Positions 18,185-25,428 of a DNA stretch of 64,000 bases are shown in pieces. The notes beneath the pieces were generated by a model. That model was not told where the DNA came from. It ran no database searches and saw only the letters and a list, made by a program, of their open reading frames with translations. This DNA is from Oscillospiraceae bacterium (lineage in GTDB: Bacteria; Bacillota; Clostridia; Oscillospirales; Ruminococcaceae), in assembly GCA_900752435.1 (NCBI GenBank), contig CAADVD010000038.1, forward strand, positions 1 to 64,000, read 5' to 3'. A program made the position numbers and the translations under genes. The number at the start of each line of letters is the position of its first letter. Position 1 is the first letter of the stretch.

Positions 18185-18568
18185 TTACGCTACAAGTTCC
18201 ACGAAATTGCCTTCTGGATCGCAAATACAGCTTTCGTAATAGCCGTCGCCGGTCACGCGCGGCTCACTCGTTACGATATAACCGGCCTGCCGCAGAGTTT
18301 TGGTCAATTCGTTTACTTTTTCCCGACTGCCCACACGGAAAGCAAGATGCGCATAGCCGAATGCGGGTTGTTTCTCCGCACGCGGTGAAACAGCCGGCTT
18401 TGTCATGATTTCCAATCGCGCGCCTTGCTCAAAGCTTAAAAAATAAGTTTGCAAGCCCGTTTTGGGATTGTGGTAAAGGCGGTTGGCAACCGCGCCAAAG
18501 TAAGTTTCGTAAAAGGTCTTCATCCGTTCCAAATCCTGTACATAAATCGCAGTATGATCCAATTGCAT
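18185..18568 (-). CDS. VOC-family (glyoxalase-like) protein
   Basis: A 127-residue single-domain protein of the vicinal oxygen chelate superfamily. It begins MQLDHTAIYVQDLERMKTFY, has the paired beta-alpha-beta-beta modules, LEIMTKP in the middle, and ends YYESCICDPEGNFVELVA. His5 and the C-terminal Glu (in NFVELV) are at metal-ligand positions of glyoxalase I. It may act as lactoylglutathione lyase or on another substrate; the superfamily is too broad to say. It is 14 bases after the acetyltransferase gene and just upstream of ispE. Confidence 0.85.
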   Translation of the reverse strand: MQLDHTAIYVQDLERMKTFYETYFGAVANRLYHNPKTGLQTYFLSFEQGARLEIMTKPAVSPRAEKQPAFGYAHLAFRVGSREKVNELTKTLRQAGYIVTSEPRVTGDGYYESCICDPEGNFVELVA

Positions 18569-18582
18569 GAAGCCTGGCCTCC

Positions 18583-19191
18583 CTATTTGGAATTTTCATA
18601 TTCCTGCTGTTGCCTTTTCCAGTAGGCTTTGTCTTCCTCGGTGATTTTTCGCAGTACACGACATGGATTGCCCACTGCAATGACATCGTCTGGAATGTCC
18701 TTGGTTACCACGGAGCCTGAACCAATCACCACGCGGTTTCCGATGGTCACCCCCGGATTGATCACGGTATTGCCGCCTACCCAGACGTCATCGCCGATGG
18801 TGACTGGTTTTCCGAATTCCAACAGCGCACCGCGCACTTCGGCGTCAGTTGGATGGCCTGCCGTATAGATGCTGACGCGCGGCCCGAAAAACACATTGCG
18901 GCCAATGTTCACCTGGCAGACATCCAAAATGATACAGTCATAATTGGCATAAAAATTTTCACCGACCGAAATATGACAGCCGTAGTCACAGTGAAAAGGC
19001 GGTTCCATGTACAGCTTTTCTCCCGTTGATTCAAACAGCTCCTTCAGCAACTGCACGCGGTAGTCCTGCTGTTCCTCCGTTGTCTGGTTGAACAAACGGG
19101 TCAGCCTTCTGGATTTTTTGTTGTCCTTCGCCAGCTCTTCACCCTGTGCAATGTACAGCTTACCGGACAGCATTCTTTCTTTTTCCGTCAT
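18583..19191 (-). CDS. Sugar O-acetyltransferase, maltose/galactoside acetyltransferase type
   Basis: Left-handed parallel beta-helix acetyltransferase of the Maa/LacA/NodL group, 202 residues. The N-terminal Mac domain reads MTEKERMLSGKLY, followed by hexapeptide repeats (IGRNVFFGPRVSIYTAGHP, VTIGDDVWVGGNTVI, VTIGNRVVIGSGSVVT) and the closing GNPCRVLRKI. The catalytic histidine is in TAGHP. It transfers acetyl from acetyl-CoA to a sugar hydroxyl; the true acceptor is unknown. GGGGGAG lies six bases upstream of the ATG. It follows the terminator of the aminotransferase gene and begins the string that leads to ispE-spoIIR-addBA. Confidence 0.92.
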   Translation of the reverse strand: MTEKERMLSGKLYIAQGEELAKDNKKSRRLTRLFNQTTEEQQDYRVQLLKELFESTGEKLYMEPPFHCDYGCHISVGENFYANYDCIILDVCQVNIGRNVFFGPRVSIYTAGHPTDAEVRGALLEFGKPVTIGDDVWVGGNTVINPGVTIGNRVVIGSGSVVTKDIPDDVIAVGNPCRVLRKITEEDKAYWKRQQQEYENSK

Positions 19192-19216
19192 GGTCTTCTC
19201 CCCCTATTCGTTCTGA

Positions 19217-19254
19217 ACAAAAAAGGGAGCTTCGCCTTCTCGCGCAAACTCCCC
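19217..19254 (-). terminator. Intrinsic terminator after the aminotransferase gene
   Basis: On the minus strand GGGAGTTTGC pairs with GCGAAGCTCCC (one G-U, one bulge) and is followed by TTTTTT. It closes the lrp-aminotransferase unit. Confidence 0.85.
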
Positions 19255-19273
19255 CTCTATGAATCAACCGTGA

Positions 19274-20437
19274 TTAAATTTCTCGTAAAAATTGCTCAAT
19301 CCGCTTCATGGCTTCCAGCAAATGCTTCACAGAATAAGAATAGGACACACGAATGTAGCCCTCTCCGCTGTCGCCGAACGCATTGCCCGGTACAACGGCC
19401 ACATGCTTGGCATACAGCAGCTTTTCACAGAATTCCTCCGAACTCATGCCCGTGCTCTTGATACAGGGGAACACATAAAACGCTCCCTCCGGCTCAAAGC
19501 AGGGCAGTCCCATTCGATTGAATCCGTCCACAACCAAACGCCGGCGCATGTCGTATTCCGTCACCATGCTCTCAATGCTCTCATCGCAGTTGCGCAGAGC
19601 TTCCACTGCCGCATACTGGCTCGTGGTCGGCGCGCACATAATCGCAAACTGATGGATTTTGGTCATCTGTGCAATGATGGGTGCCGGTGCGGCCGCATAG
19701 CCCAAGCGCCAGCCTGTCATGGAGTAGGCTTTGGAGAAGCCGTTGACTACAATGGTTCGTTCGCGCATCCCCTCAATGGAAGCCATGGACACATGACGGC
19801 CGTTGTAAGTCAGCTCCGAATAAATTTCATCCGACAGCACCATAATGCTGCGTTCACGAAGCACCGAAGCCAGTTCCTCCAAATGCTCTCTGCGCATGAC
19901 GCCGCCGGTCGGATTATTCGGATAGGGCAGTACCAACAGTTTGGTTTTGTCTGTGATTTTTTCCAGCAACGCTTCTTTCGTCAAACGGAAGCCGTCCTCC
20001 GCTTTGGTCTGAATCGCCACCGGAACGCCGCATGCCAATTCCACCATAGGAGTGTAACAAACAAACGATGGTTCCGGAATCAATACCTCTTCCCCCGGAT
20101 TCACCAGCGCACGAACCGCCAAATCAATGGCCTCCGAGCCGCCGACTGTCACCAGTACTTCTTTCTTACCCTCATAGGAAAGACCATAGCGGCGCTGCAA
20201 ATACGCGGCAATTTCATTGCGCAGCTCCAGCAGTCCGGCATTGGCAGAATATTTGGTTCTCCCCTTTTCCAGCGTTTCAATCGCCGCCTGCCGAATCAAA
20301 AACGGCGTTTTAAAATCCGGCTCGCCCACGCCAAGCGAAATCACGTTATCCATTTCGCTCGCAATGTCAAAAAATTTCCGAATACCAGACGGTTTGATTT
20401 CCTGTACACGTTTCGATAAAATATTACTGTAATCCAT
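19274..20437 (-). CDS. Class I/II pyridoxal-phosphate aminotransferase
   Basis: Fold-type I aminotransferase of 387 residues, in the aspartate/aromatic family (AspC/PatA-like). The cofactor lysine is Lys236 in NGFSKAYSMTGWRLGY. Also seen are PNNPTGG (about 174-180), SDEIYSEL and the substrate-carboxylate arginine in GYIRVSYS near the C-terminus. It follows the Lrp-like regulator by three bases, so the regulator probably controls it in response to an amino acid. The exact amino acid cannot be fixed from sequence. Confidence 0.92.
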   Translation of the reverse strand: MDYSNILSKRVQEIKPSGIRKFFDIASEMDNVISLGVGEPDFKTPFLIRQAAIETLEKGRTKYSANAGLLELRNEIAAYLQRRYGLSYEGKKEVLVTVGGSEAIDLAVRALVNPGEEVLIPEPSFVCYTPMVELACGVPVAIQTKAEDGFRLTKEALLEKITDKTKLLVLPYPNNPTGGVMRREHLEELASVLRERSIMVLSDEIYSELTYNGRHVSMASIEGMRERTIVVNGFSKAYSMTGWRLGYAAAPAPIIAQMTKIHQFAIMCAPTTSQYAAVEALRNCDESIESMVTEYDMRRRLVVDGFNRMGLPCFEPEGAFYVFPCIKSTGMSSEEFCEKLLYAKHVAVVPGNAFGDSGEGYIRVSYSYSVKHLLEAMKRIEQFLREI

Positions 20438-20440
20438 GAC

Positions 20441-20917
20441 TTAGCTTACGACTCTCCTCTCGTCGACTTCCTCTTCGGTGAGGAGAAACCCTTTTTCTTT
20501 GTAGCGGGTCAGCAAAAAGTGCGTCGCCGTGGACACCACGGAATCCAGCACGGACAGCCGTTTGGCCACAAACAGTGCAATGTCCTTAAACGATTTGCCG
20601 CTGACAAACACGGCCAAATCGTAGCGTCCGGACATCAGATAGACGCTCTCCACTTCTTCGTATTCGGCAACCCGGCGCGCGATTTCTTCAAAGCCATAAT
20701 CGCGCTTTGGCGTCACGCACAGCTCAATGATGGCCACCACATAGTCTTTATCCACTTTTTCGCGGTCAATAATTGTGGTAAACCCTTTGATCACGCCTGC
20801 CTGCTCGTAGGCTTCGATTTTCGCGGCGACTTCTTCTTCGGTCATGCCAAGCATGGTCGCCAACTGCGCATCGGTCAAACGGGCGTTTTCTTCTAACAGG
20901 GATAACAATTTGTCCAT
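20441..20917 (-). CDS. Lrp/AsnC-family transcriptional regulator
   Basis: A 158-residue protein with an N-terminal winged helix-turn-helix (residues ~1-50, LTDAQLATMLGMTEEEVAAKI) and a C-terminal RAM/ligand-binding domain (about 65-140, with VYLMSGRYDLAVFV, the turn that senses amino acids). It is directly upstream of the aminotransferase gene. A palindrome lies at its transcription start (20956-20974), suggesting autoregulation. AAGGTGG is the ribosome-binding site. Confidence 0.93.
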   Translation of the reverse strand: MDKLLSLLEENARLTDAQLATMLGMTEEEVAAKIEAYEQAGVIKGFTTIIDREKVDKDYVVAIIELCVTPKRDYGFEEIARRVAEYEEVESVYLMSGRYDLAVFVSGKSFKDIALFVAKRLSVLDSVVSTATHFLLTRYKEKGFLLTEEEVDERRVVS

Positions 20918-20955
20918 GAGTATACCACCTTTTTTATTATTATTTTAGTGAAAGC

Positions 20956-20974
20956 TTATCCAATCATCGGATAA
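20956..20974. promoter_or_regulatory. Palindrome at the lrp-like promoter, candidate operator
   Basis: TTATCC and GGATAA form an inverted repeat with a seven-base centre. It begins about two bases after the expected transcription start, where a bound repressor would block the polymerase. Binding by the Lrp-like protein is an inference. Confidence 0.5.
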
Positions 20975-20982
20975 TAAACTTT

Positions 20983-21011
20983 ATTATAGCAAAGAATGAG
21001 CCGTCAGTCTA
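20983..21011 (-). promoter_or_regulatory. Promoter of the lrp-aminotransferase operon
   Basis: Minus-strand TAGACT (21006-21011), a 17-base spacer and a perfect TATAAT (20983-20988). Confidence 0.75.
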
Positions 21012-21043
21012 GCTATCTGGCAAAATATTTGCAAAAACTTGGT

Positions 21044-21937
21044 CTACAGAAGCGGCAGCAGCACTGGTTTTCGCTGTTTAAAATAGGTAATGTGGCGAAA
21101 ACCGGCTTCATAAGCGCGTTCCATTCCCTGCTCAATACCGGCGCCCAAATCGCGCGCATTGTGTGCGTCTGAACCAATGGTAATGAACTCTCCGCCCAAT
21201 TCGCGAAACCATTTGACGTATGCAACCTCCGGCATGGTGTGACCCAGCTTCTGGCGCAGACCACTGGTGTTGATTTCCAACGCTTTGCCGTTTTGCGCCA
21301 ACGTTTTGAGAATCTGCTCAATGATATCGTCGCACCGGTGAATGTCCACCGGAATGCCGAAATCGCCGACGATGTAGCGAAGCGGATACGTCAGATGGCC
21401 GAGCGTATCAAATTTATTCCAGCAAGCGGTGCGGTATAGCTCCTCGTAATAGTCGCGGAGCAACTCAAGCAAATCGTGGCTGTCCAACTGTGCATAATCA
21501 ATGAAATAATAATCCGGCAGACCGGCCGCCCGATGCAGAGAACCAATGATCAAGTCGTATGGCTTTGCCGTCACCTGCTCTGCGGCTTCCAAATTCTGCA
21601 TTGCCTGTCCAATTTCCACACCGGCCAGCAATTCCAGCTTTCCGGCATAGGCCGCCTTGAGTTCCGTCACCGTCTTCAGTGACTGGGCGGTTGTCTTGGC
21701 GTAATTGAATTGCTCTTCATCCGATGGGTCTTCCTCTCTGGCCGCCATCGGCACCGATTTTTTTGGCTGAACAATCGGATGCGCCGGGTCAAAAAAATCG
21801 CATTCGCAATGGTCGGTGATGGCATAAGCCGTCAGCCCCAGCTCCAGCGCACGCGCACACATCTCGGCGGCGGGCGTCTGAGAATCCGGCGAATAGGCAG
21901 AGTGGCTGTGACAATCAATGCGATTGGTGTATTTCAT
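21044..21937 (-). CDS. PHP-domain phosphatase, histidinol-phosphatase HisJ family
   Basis: A 297-residue metal-dependent phosphoesterase. The PHP metal ligands are seen at the N-terminus (DCHSHSAYSPDSQ, His10 and His12; ITDHCECDFF), in the middle (LIIGSLHR, EIGQ) and at the C-terminus (ITIGSDAHNARDLG). HisJ-type members dephosphorylate histidinol phosphate in histidine synthesis, but no other his gene is near, so the substrate is uncertain. AGGAGGAAA precedes the ATG, and it has its own promoter. Confidence 0.85.
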   Translation of the reverse strand: MKYTNRIDCHSHSAYSPDSQTPAAEMCARALELGLTAYAITDHCECDFFDPAHPIVQPKKSVPMAAREEDPSDEEQFNYAKTTAQSLKTVTELKAAYAGKLELLAGVEIGQAMQNLEAAEQVTAKPYDLIIGSLHRAAGLPDYYFIDYAQLDSHDLLELLRDYYEELYRTACWNKFDTLGHLTYPLRYIVGDFGIPVDIHRCDDIIEQILKTLAQNGKALEINTSGLRQKLGHTMPEVAYVKWFRELGGEFITIGSDAHNARDLGAGIEQGMERAYEAGFRHITYFKQRKPVLLPLL

Positions 21938-21968
21938 AATTCATTTCCTCCTGTTTTCTTCTTGTTTC

Positions 21969-21998
21969 ATTATAAAGAACCACGCGTTTTCCTGTCAC
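21969..21998 (-). promoter_or_regulatory. Promoter of the hisJ-like gene
   Basis: Minus-strand GTGACA (21993-21998), an 18-base spacer and TATAAT (21969-21974), just upstream of AGGAGGAAA and the start codon at 21937. Confidence 0.75.
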
Positions 21999-22087
21999 TA
22001 CAAAAAATAGCCAGATTTCCCACAGCGAATTCACATGAAATTGTTTACTTTTTTGCACCGTCCAAACTTCCAAAGCGGTACAAAATA

Positions 22088-22096
22088 TGGTATAAT
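22088..22096 (+). promoter_or_regulatory. Extended -10 promoter of the ACT-DUF711 operon
   Basis: TGGTATAAT is an extended -10 element. The best -35 at 17 bases is the weak TTCCAA (22068-22073). Transcription would start near 22103 and give a leader of about 150 bases. Confidence 0.7.
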
Positions 22097-22110
22097 TGTA
22101 GTTAGCTTTA

Positions 22111-22195
22111 TTTCGGACAATACCAAACAAAGACCGCCTTGCGGCTATGCACGCAATCCTTACTGCACATTCTTTGTGCGGTATTGTCCTAGAAA
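22111..22195 (+). promoter_or_regulatory. Structured leader RNA upstream of the ACT-domain gene (three-way junction)
   Basis: Arms GGACAATACC (22115-22124) and GGTATTGTCC (22180-22189) form a perfect 10-bp stem, which TTTC (22111-22114) and GAAA (22192-22195) can extend past a two-base bulge. Inside are hairpin A, CCGC-CTT-GCGG (22134-22144), and hairpin B, GCACA-TTCTT-TGTGC (22165-22179), which abuts the outer stem. A fourth hairpin, TTGTTG-TAAC-CAACAA (22197-22212), follows. No T tract follows, so it is not a terminator. I do not recognise it as a known riboswitch. It may sense a ligand or bind a protein to control translation; that is inference. Confidence 0.5.
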
Positions 22196-22251
22196 ATTGT
22201 TGTAACCAACAACTGGAATCTATCATCACTAAAAGAGAGGAATCTGCTATC

Positions 22252-22521
22252 ATGAAAGCTGTTATTACTGTTGTCGGAAAAGACACCGTGGGAATTTTAG
22301 CCAAAGTCAGCGCCATCTGCGCCGAATACAACGCCAACATCATCGATGTGAGCCAAACCGTTCTGCAGGATATGTTCTGCATGATTATGCTGGTGCAAAC
22401 CCACAAAATGACCGCTGACATCGGCCAGCTCCGCAATGTCCTCGAAGAGATGGGCAAAGAGGCCAACCTGCAAATCCATGTGATGCACGAAGATTTGTTC
22501 AATTCCATGCACCGCATTTAA
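22252..22521 (+). CDS. ACT-domain protein (UPF0237 type)
   Basis: An 89-residue protein made of one ACT domain: VITVVGKDTVGILAKVSAICAE is the first strand-helix, with NANIIDVSQTV after it. ACT domains bind small ligands, usually amino acids, and this stand-alone type is nearly always found beside a DUF711/UPF0210 gene, as here (35 bases downstream). The start at 22252 follows AGAGAGGAA; an upstream in-frame ATG at 22147 lies inside the leader structure and lacks conservation. Its role is unknown. Confidence 0.9.
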   Translation: MKAVITVVGKDTVGILAKVSAICAEYNANIIDVSQTVLQDMFCMIMLVQTHKMTADIGQLRNVLEEMGKEANLQIHVMHEDLFNSMHRI

Positions 22522-22556
22522 GCGAGACATTTCATCAAACCGACTGGAGGAGCTAT

Positions 22557-23912
22557 ATGTTAAACACCAAAGATATTCTTGAGACCATCCAGATGATTCA
22601 GGATGAAAATCTCGACATCCGTACCATCACCATGGGCATTTCCCTGCTCGACTGCATCGACCCCGACATCGACGTGGCCTGCGATAAGGTCTACCACAAA
22701 ATCATGAGCCGTGCGCGCAACTTAGTCAAAGTCGGCGAAGACATCGAACGCGAATACGGCATTCCGATCATCAACAAGCGCATCTCGGTCACCCCGATTG
22801 CCATTATTTCTGCCGCCAGCCAAGGCGATCCGGTCAAATTTGCGCAGGCCTTGGATCGTGCGGCCAAAGACTGCGGCGTGAACTTCATCGGCGGTTATTC
22901 CGCGCTGGTGCAGAAGGGCTTCTCTGCCGGCGACGAAGCGCTGATTGAATCCATTCCGCGTGCGCTCAGCATGACGGAACGCGTCTGCGCCTCGGTCAAC
23001 ATCGGTTCGACCAAATCCGGTATCAATCTCGATGCCTGCCGCCTGATGGGCCGCATTGTCCGTGAAACCAGCGAACTGACCGCTGACCGCAATTGCATCG
23101 GTGCGGCAAAGCTCGTTGTATTCTGCAACGCGGTGGACGATAACCCATTTATGGCCGGTGCGTTCCACGGTGTGGGCGAACCGGACTGCATCATCAACGT
23201 CGGCGTTTCCGGTCCGGGCGTAGTGCGCGCCGCGCTCGCCAAAGCACCGGACGCTTCCATCAGCGAAGTGGCTGACATCATCAAAAAGACAGCGTTTAAA
23301 ATTACCCGTATGGGACAGCTTGTCGGTACCTTGGCTGGCCAGCGTTTGGGCGTGCCGTTCGGCATTGTTGACCTCTCGTTGGCACCGACTCCGGCAGTCG
23401 GCGATTCCGTTGCGCATATCCTTGAAGAAATCGGTCTGGAAAAATGCGGCACGCACGGTACCACCGCAACCTTGGCTATGCTCAACGACGCCGTCAAAAA
23501 GGGCGGCGTGATGGCCTCCTCCCGTGTCGGCGGTCTGTCCGGCGCATTCATTCCGGTTACCGAGGATGCCGGCATGATTGACGCGGCCAGATGCGGTTCG
23601 CTGAGCTTGGAGAAGCTGGAAGCCATGACAGCGGTTTGCTCGGTAGGCTTGGACATGATTGTCATTCCGGGCGACACCCCAGCGGACACCATCTCGGCCA
23701 TCATCGCGGATGAAGCCGCCATTGGTATGGTCAACTCCAAAACCACCGCTGTTCGCGTGATTCCGGCCATCGGCCTGAAAGAGGGCGAAGAGCTGGACTT
23801 CGGCGGGTTGCTCGGTTATGGGCCGATTATGAACATCAACCGCAATTCCGCTTCCAAATTTATCAACCGCGGCGGACAAATTCCGGCGCCGATGCAGAGC
23901 TTGAAAAACTAA
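22557..23912 (+). CDS. DUF711 / PFL-family protein (UPF0210 type)
   Basis: A 451-residue conserved protein of unknown function. It starts MLNTKDILETIQMIQDENLDIRTITMGISLLDC, here noted in pieces: the ITMGISLLDC segment is family-typical, and FIGGYSALVQKGF and GPGVVRAAL follow. CTGGAGGAG lies just upstream of the ATG. It is paired with the ACT protein and followed by an intrinsic terminator, so the two form a closed operon. The ACT partner suggests ligand control by an amino acid, but no reaction is known to me. GC content is like the surrounding core. Confidence 0.92.
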   Translation: MLNTKDILETIQMIQDENLDIRTITMGISLLDCIDPDIDVACDKVYHKIMSRARNLVKVGEDIEREYGIPIINKRISVTPIAIISAASQGDPVKFAQALDRAAKDCGVNFIGGYSALVQKGFSAGDEALIESIPRALSMTERVCASVNIGSTKSGINLDACRLMGRIVRETSELTADRNCIGAAKLVVFCNAVDDNPFMAGAFHGVGEPDCIINVGVSGPGVVRAALAKAPDASISEVADIIKKTAFKITRMGQLVGTLAGQRLGVPFGIVDLSLAPTPAVGDSVAHILEEIGLEKCGTHGTTATLAMLNDAVKKGGVMASSRVGGLSGAFIPVTEDAGMIDAARCGSLSLEKLEAMTAVCSVGLDMIVIPGDTPADTISAIIADEAAIGMVNSKTTAVRVIPAIGLKEGEELDFGGLLGYGPIMNINRNSASKFINRGGQIPAPMQSLKN

Positions 23913-23924
23913 TCAGTAGACATC

Positions 23925-23975
23925 AAAAACGCTTTCAATGACTGGGATTCCAGTGGATTGAAAGCGTTTTTTATT
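23925..23975 (+). terminator. Intrinsic terminator of the ACT-DUF711 operon
   Basis: AAAAACGCTTTCAAT pairs with ATTGAAAGCGTTTTT around an inner ACTGG/CCAGT hairpin, followed by TTATTT. It lies 13 bases after the DUF711 stop codon. It is A/T symmetric and may also act on the opposite strand for the small gene at 24042. Confidence 0.9.
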
Positions 23976-24041
23976 TGCCTTTTTATAGCTCTTTCCGAAT
24001 AAACGTGTAAATTATTTCATCAGCTTGTTTACATCAAATGC

Positions 24042-24308
24042 CTATCGTATATTTCCACGGATCAGCGCATTCGCTTTTTCAAAATCATCCTTGTGCACAT
24101 AAAAAATATACTCATAAGAAAGCTGAGGATTTTGTCCCAGCGTTCCGGTTCTTCCCCGCATATCGGCCGAAAACGGCGACGGATTGGTTCGGTCAATCAC
24201 CTTTACCGAATAGGCAATCTGATTTGCGGACAGCAGACTGCGTACTTCCGCCTGCGTTTTCATGGAATAGGTTAAAAATACTTCTTTTCGATTGAACACC
24301 GTAATCAT
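24042..24308 (-). CDS. Small DUF2007-like protein
   Basis: An 88-residue protein. Its layout fits the DUF2007 (putative signal-transducing protein) fold: a first strand with TVFN/FLTYSMKTQAEVRSLL, a 'middle' IAYSVKVIDR strand and a final YIFYVHKDDFEKANALI. This family sits in many bacteria as a short ligand-binding-like domain of unknown role. AGGAGGAATC precedes the ATG. Upstream lies a leader of about 190 bases that can fold (see the separate entry). I am moderately sure the gene is real and less sure of the family. Confidence 0.6.
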   Translation of the reverse strand: MITVFNRKEVFLTYSMKTQAEVRSLLSANQIAYSVKVIDRTNPSPFSADMRGRTGTLGQNPQLSYEYIFYVHKDDFEKANALIRGNIR

Positions 24309-24329
24309 TTTTTGATTCCTCCTGTTTTA

Positions 24330-24384
24330 TTCCACCAAGTTCCCCACGGCACAATGACCAATGGAAACTGAGAAATCGGTGGAA
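24330..24384 (-). promoter_or_regulatory. Foldable leader RNA upstream of the DUF2007-like gene
   Basis: On the minus strand TTCCACC (24378-24384) pairs with GGTGGAA (24330-24336). Within it AGTTTCC (24363-24369) pairs with GGGAACT (24338-24344, one G-U). The 3' arm ends a few bases before the AGGAGGA ribosome-binding site, so folding could affect translation. Confidence 0.4.
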
Positions 24385-24513
24385 ACCCAAACTTTTTATA
24401 AATTTTTGATGAAGGTTGCATATTTGCGTGCAACTTTCTGCCCTTTTTGAGGGGATAGTGAAGGACGTTGTTCCGCATAACATTTGGAATACGGATTTCC
24501 TGTACTTAGTATA

Positions 24514-24551
24514 ACATAAAACGGCTCACAGCACAACCACGCTGTGAGCCG
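24514..24551 (-). terminator. Intrinsic terminator of the cytidylate-kinase-like gene
   Basis: CGGCTCACAGC and GCTGTGAGCCG form a perfect 11-bp stem with an eight-base loop, followed on the minus strand by TTTTATG. It lies 32 bases after the stop codon. Confidence 0.85.
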
Positions 24552-24583
24552 CACAACAACGGATACATCCATATATCCAATTT

Positions 24584-25210
24584 CTACAAATCCAAAAGCG
24601 CTTTTTTCTCCTGATACAGGTGCTTCAGCAAGCTGACTGCTCCGTCAATACCGAGCTCAGCACTGTTGATGGACACCGTATAATTGTCCATAGCGCCCCA
24701 TTTGTGGTCGGTGAAGTAGTTGTAGTAGTTGGCGCGTTTTTTATCCATGCGCTTGATTTCCCGCATAGCGCGTTCTTCGCTCAAATGATGCAGGTCTTCC
24801 ATCCGTTTTAAACGGAAGTTCATATCTGCATGGATGAAAGCCCGAATGCAGTTGGGGTTCTTGCGCAAAATGTCGTCCGCACAGCGTCCAACAATCACGC
24901 AGGAGGTCTGTCCAGAAACACGCTTGATGATTTCTGCCTGTGCAATATAAATTCGGTCGGTCACCGGCAGCTCCGTTTCCATGCCATTCCAAAAGCCTGC
25001 GCTGGTGGACAGCGTGTACAGCAAGCTGCTGGTTGCAGTTTCTTCGGATTCTTTCGCGATATCTTCATGAATGCCGCATTTTTGTGCCGCCATCTGAATG
25101 AGCGATTTATCGTAAAAATCAATCCCCAGCTCTTCCGCCACGCGTTTACCGATTTCATGGCCGCCGCTTCCGTTCTGTCTGCCAATGGTAATGACAATAT
25201 TTTTTCCCAT
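24584..25210 (-). CDS. Cytidylate-kinase-like protein
   Basis: A 208-residue P-loop protein. It begins VITIGRQNGSGGHEIGKRVAEELG, here cited in parts: the P-loop is GRQNGSGGHEIGK, and the segment FYDKSLIQMAA follows, both typical of the cytidylate kinase-like family (AAA_26). VIVGRCADDIL and FRLKRM fit the nucleoside-monophosphate-kinase layout. True cytidylate kinase (Cmk) is usually longer at this point and joined to other genes, so this may be a paralogue with another substrate. It has its own promoter and terminator. Confidence 0.85.
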   Translation of the reverse strand: MGKNIVITIGRQNGSGGHEIGKRVAEELGIDFYDKSLIQMAAQKCGIHEDIAKESEETATSSLLYTLSTSAGFWNGMETELPVTDRIYIAQAEIIKRVSGQTSCVIVGRCADDILRKNPNCIRAFIHADMNFRLKRMEDLHHLSEERAMREIKRMDKKRANYYNYFTDHKWGAMDNYTVSINSAELGIDGAVSLLKHLYQEKKALLDL

Positions 25211-25349
25211 AATTAGTTCCTCCGTTTCATATGAATCTGTTTAGTAAGATCATTACTGCATTTTTAAAGGTGACAGCATATCGGTCAGAAAACGCGCATG
25301 CGTCCGAATGGATGCGAACCTTCCTTCACATTCACTCCCCTTTAGGAAT

Positions 25350-25359
25350 ATTATAGCAC
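25350..25359 (-). promoter_or_regulatory. Extended -10 promoter of the cytidylate-kinase-like gene
   Basis: Minus-strand TGCTATAAT is an extended -10 with a perfect hexamer (25350-25355); no convincing -35 box is seen. A leader of about 130 bases follows, in which a GTG with GGGGAG upstream could start a 14-codon leader peptide; that is weak. Confidence 0.6.
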
Positions 25360-25428
25360 AAACTCTTGTGAAAAGAAACTATTTTTTAGAAAAATTCAAA
25401 ATTGTTTTTATGGAATATGTAGAACCGT

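Noticed and set aside
22111..22212. T-box or ZTP riboswitch as identity of the ACT leader
   Set aside because: The T-box antiterminator sequence and the conserved ZTP core are not present, and no terminator follows.
22722..23879. A 385-codon minus-strand frame opposite the DUF711 gene
   Set aside because: The plus strand holds the conserved DUF711 protein with promoter, operon partner and terminator; the minus frame has none.
24193..24483. A 96-codon minus-strand frame overlapping the DUF2007-like gene
   Set aside because: It runs through the foldable leader in a different frame, lacks a ribosome-binding site and shows no family pattern.
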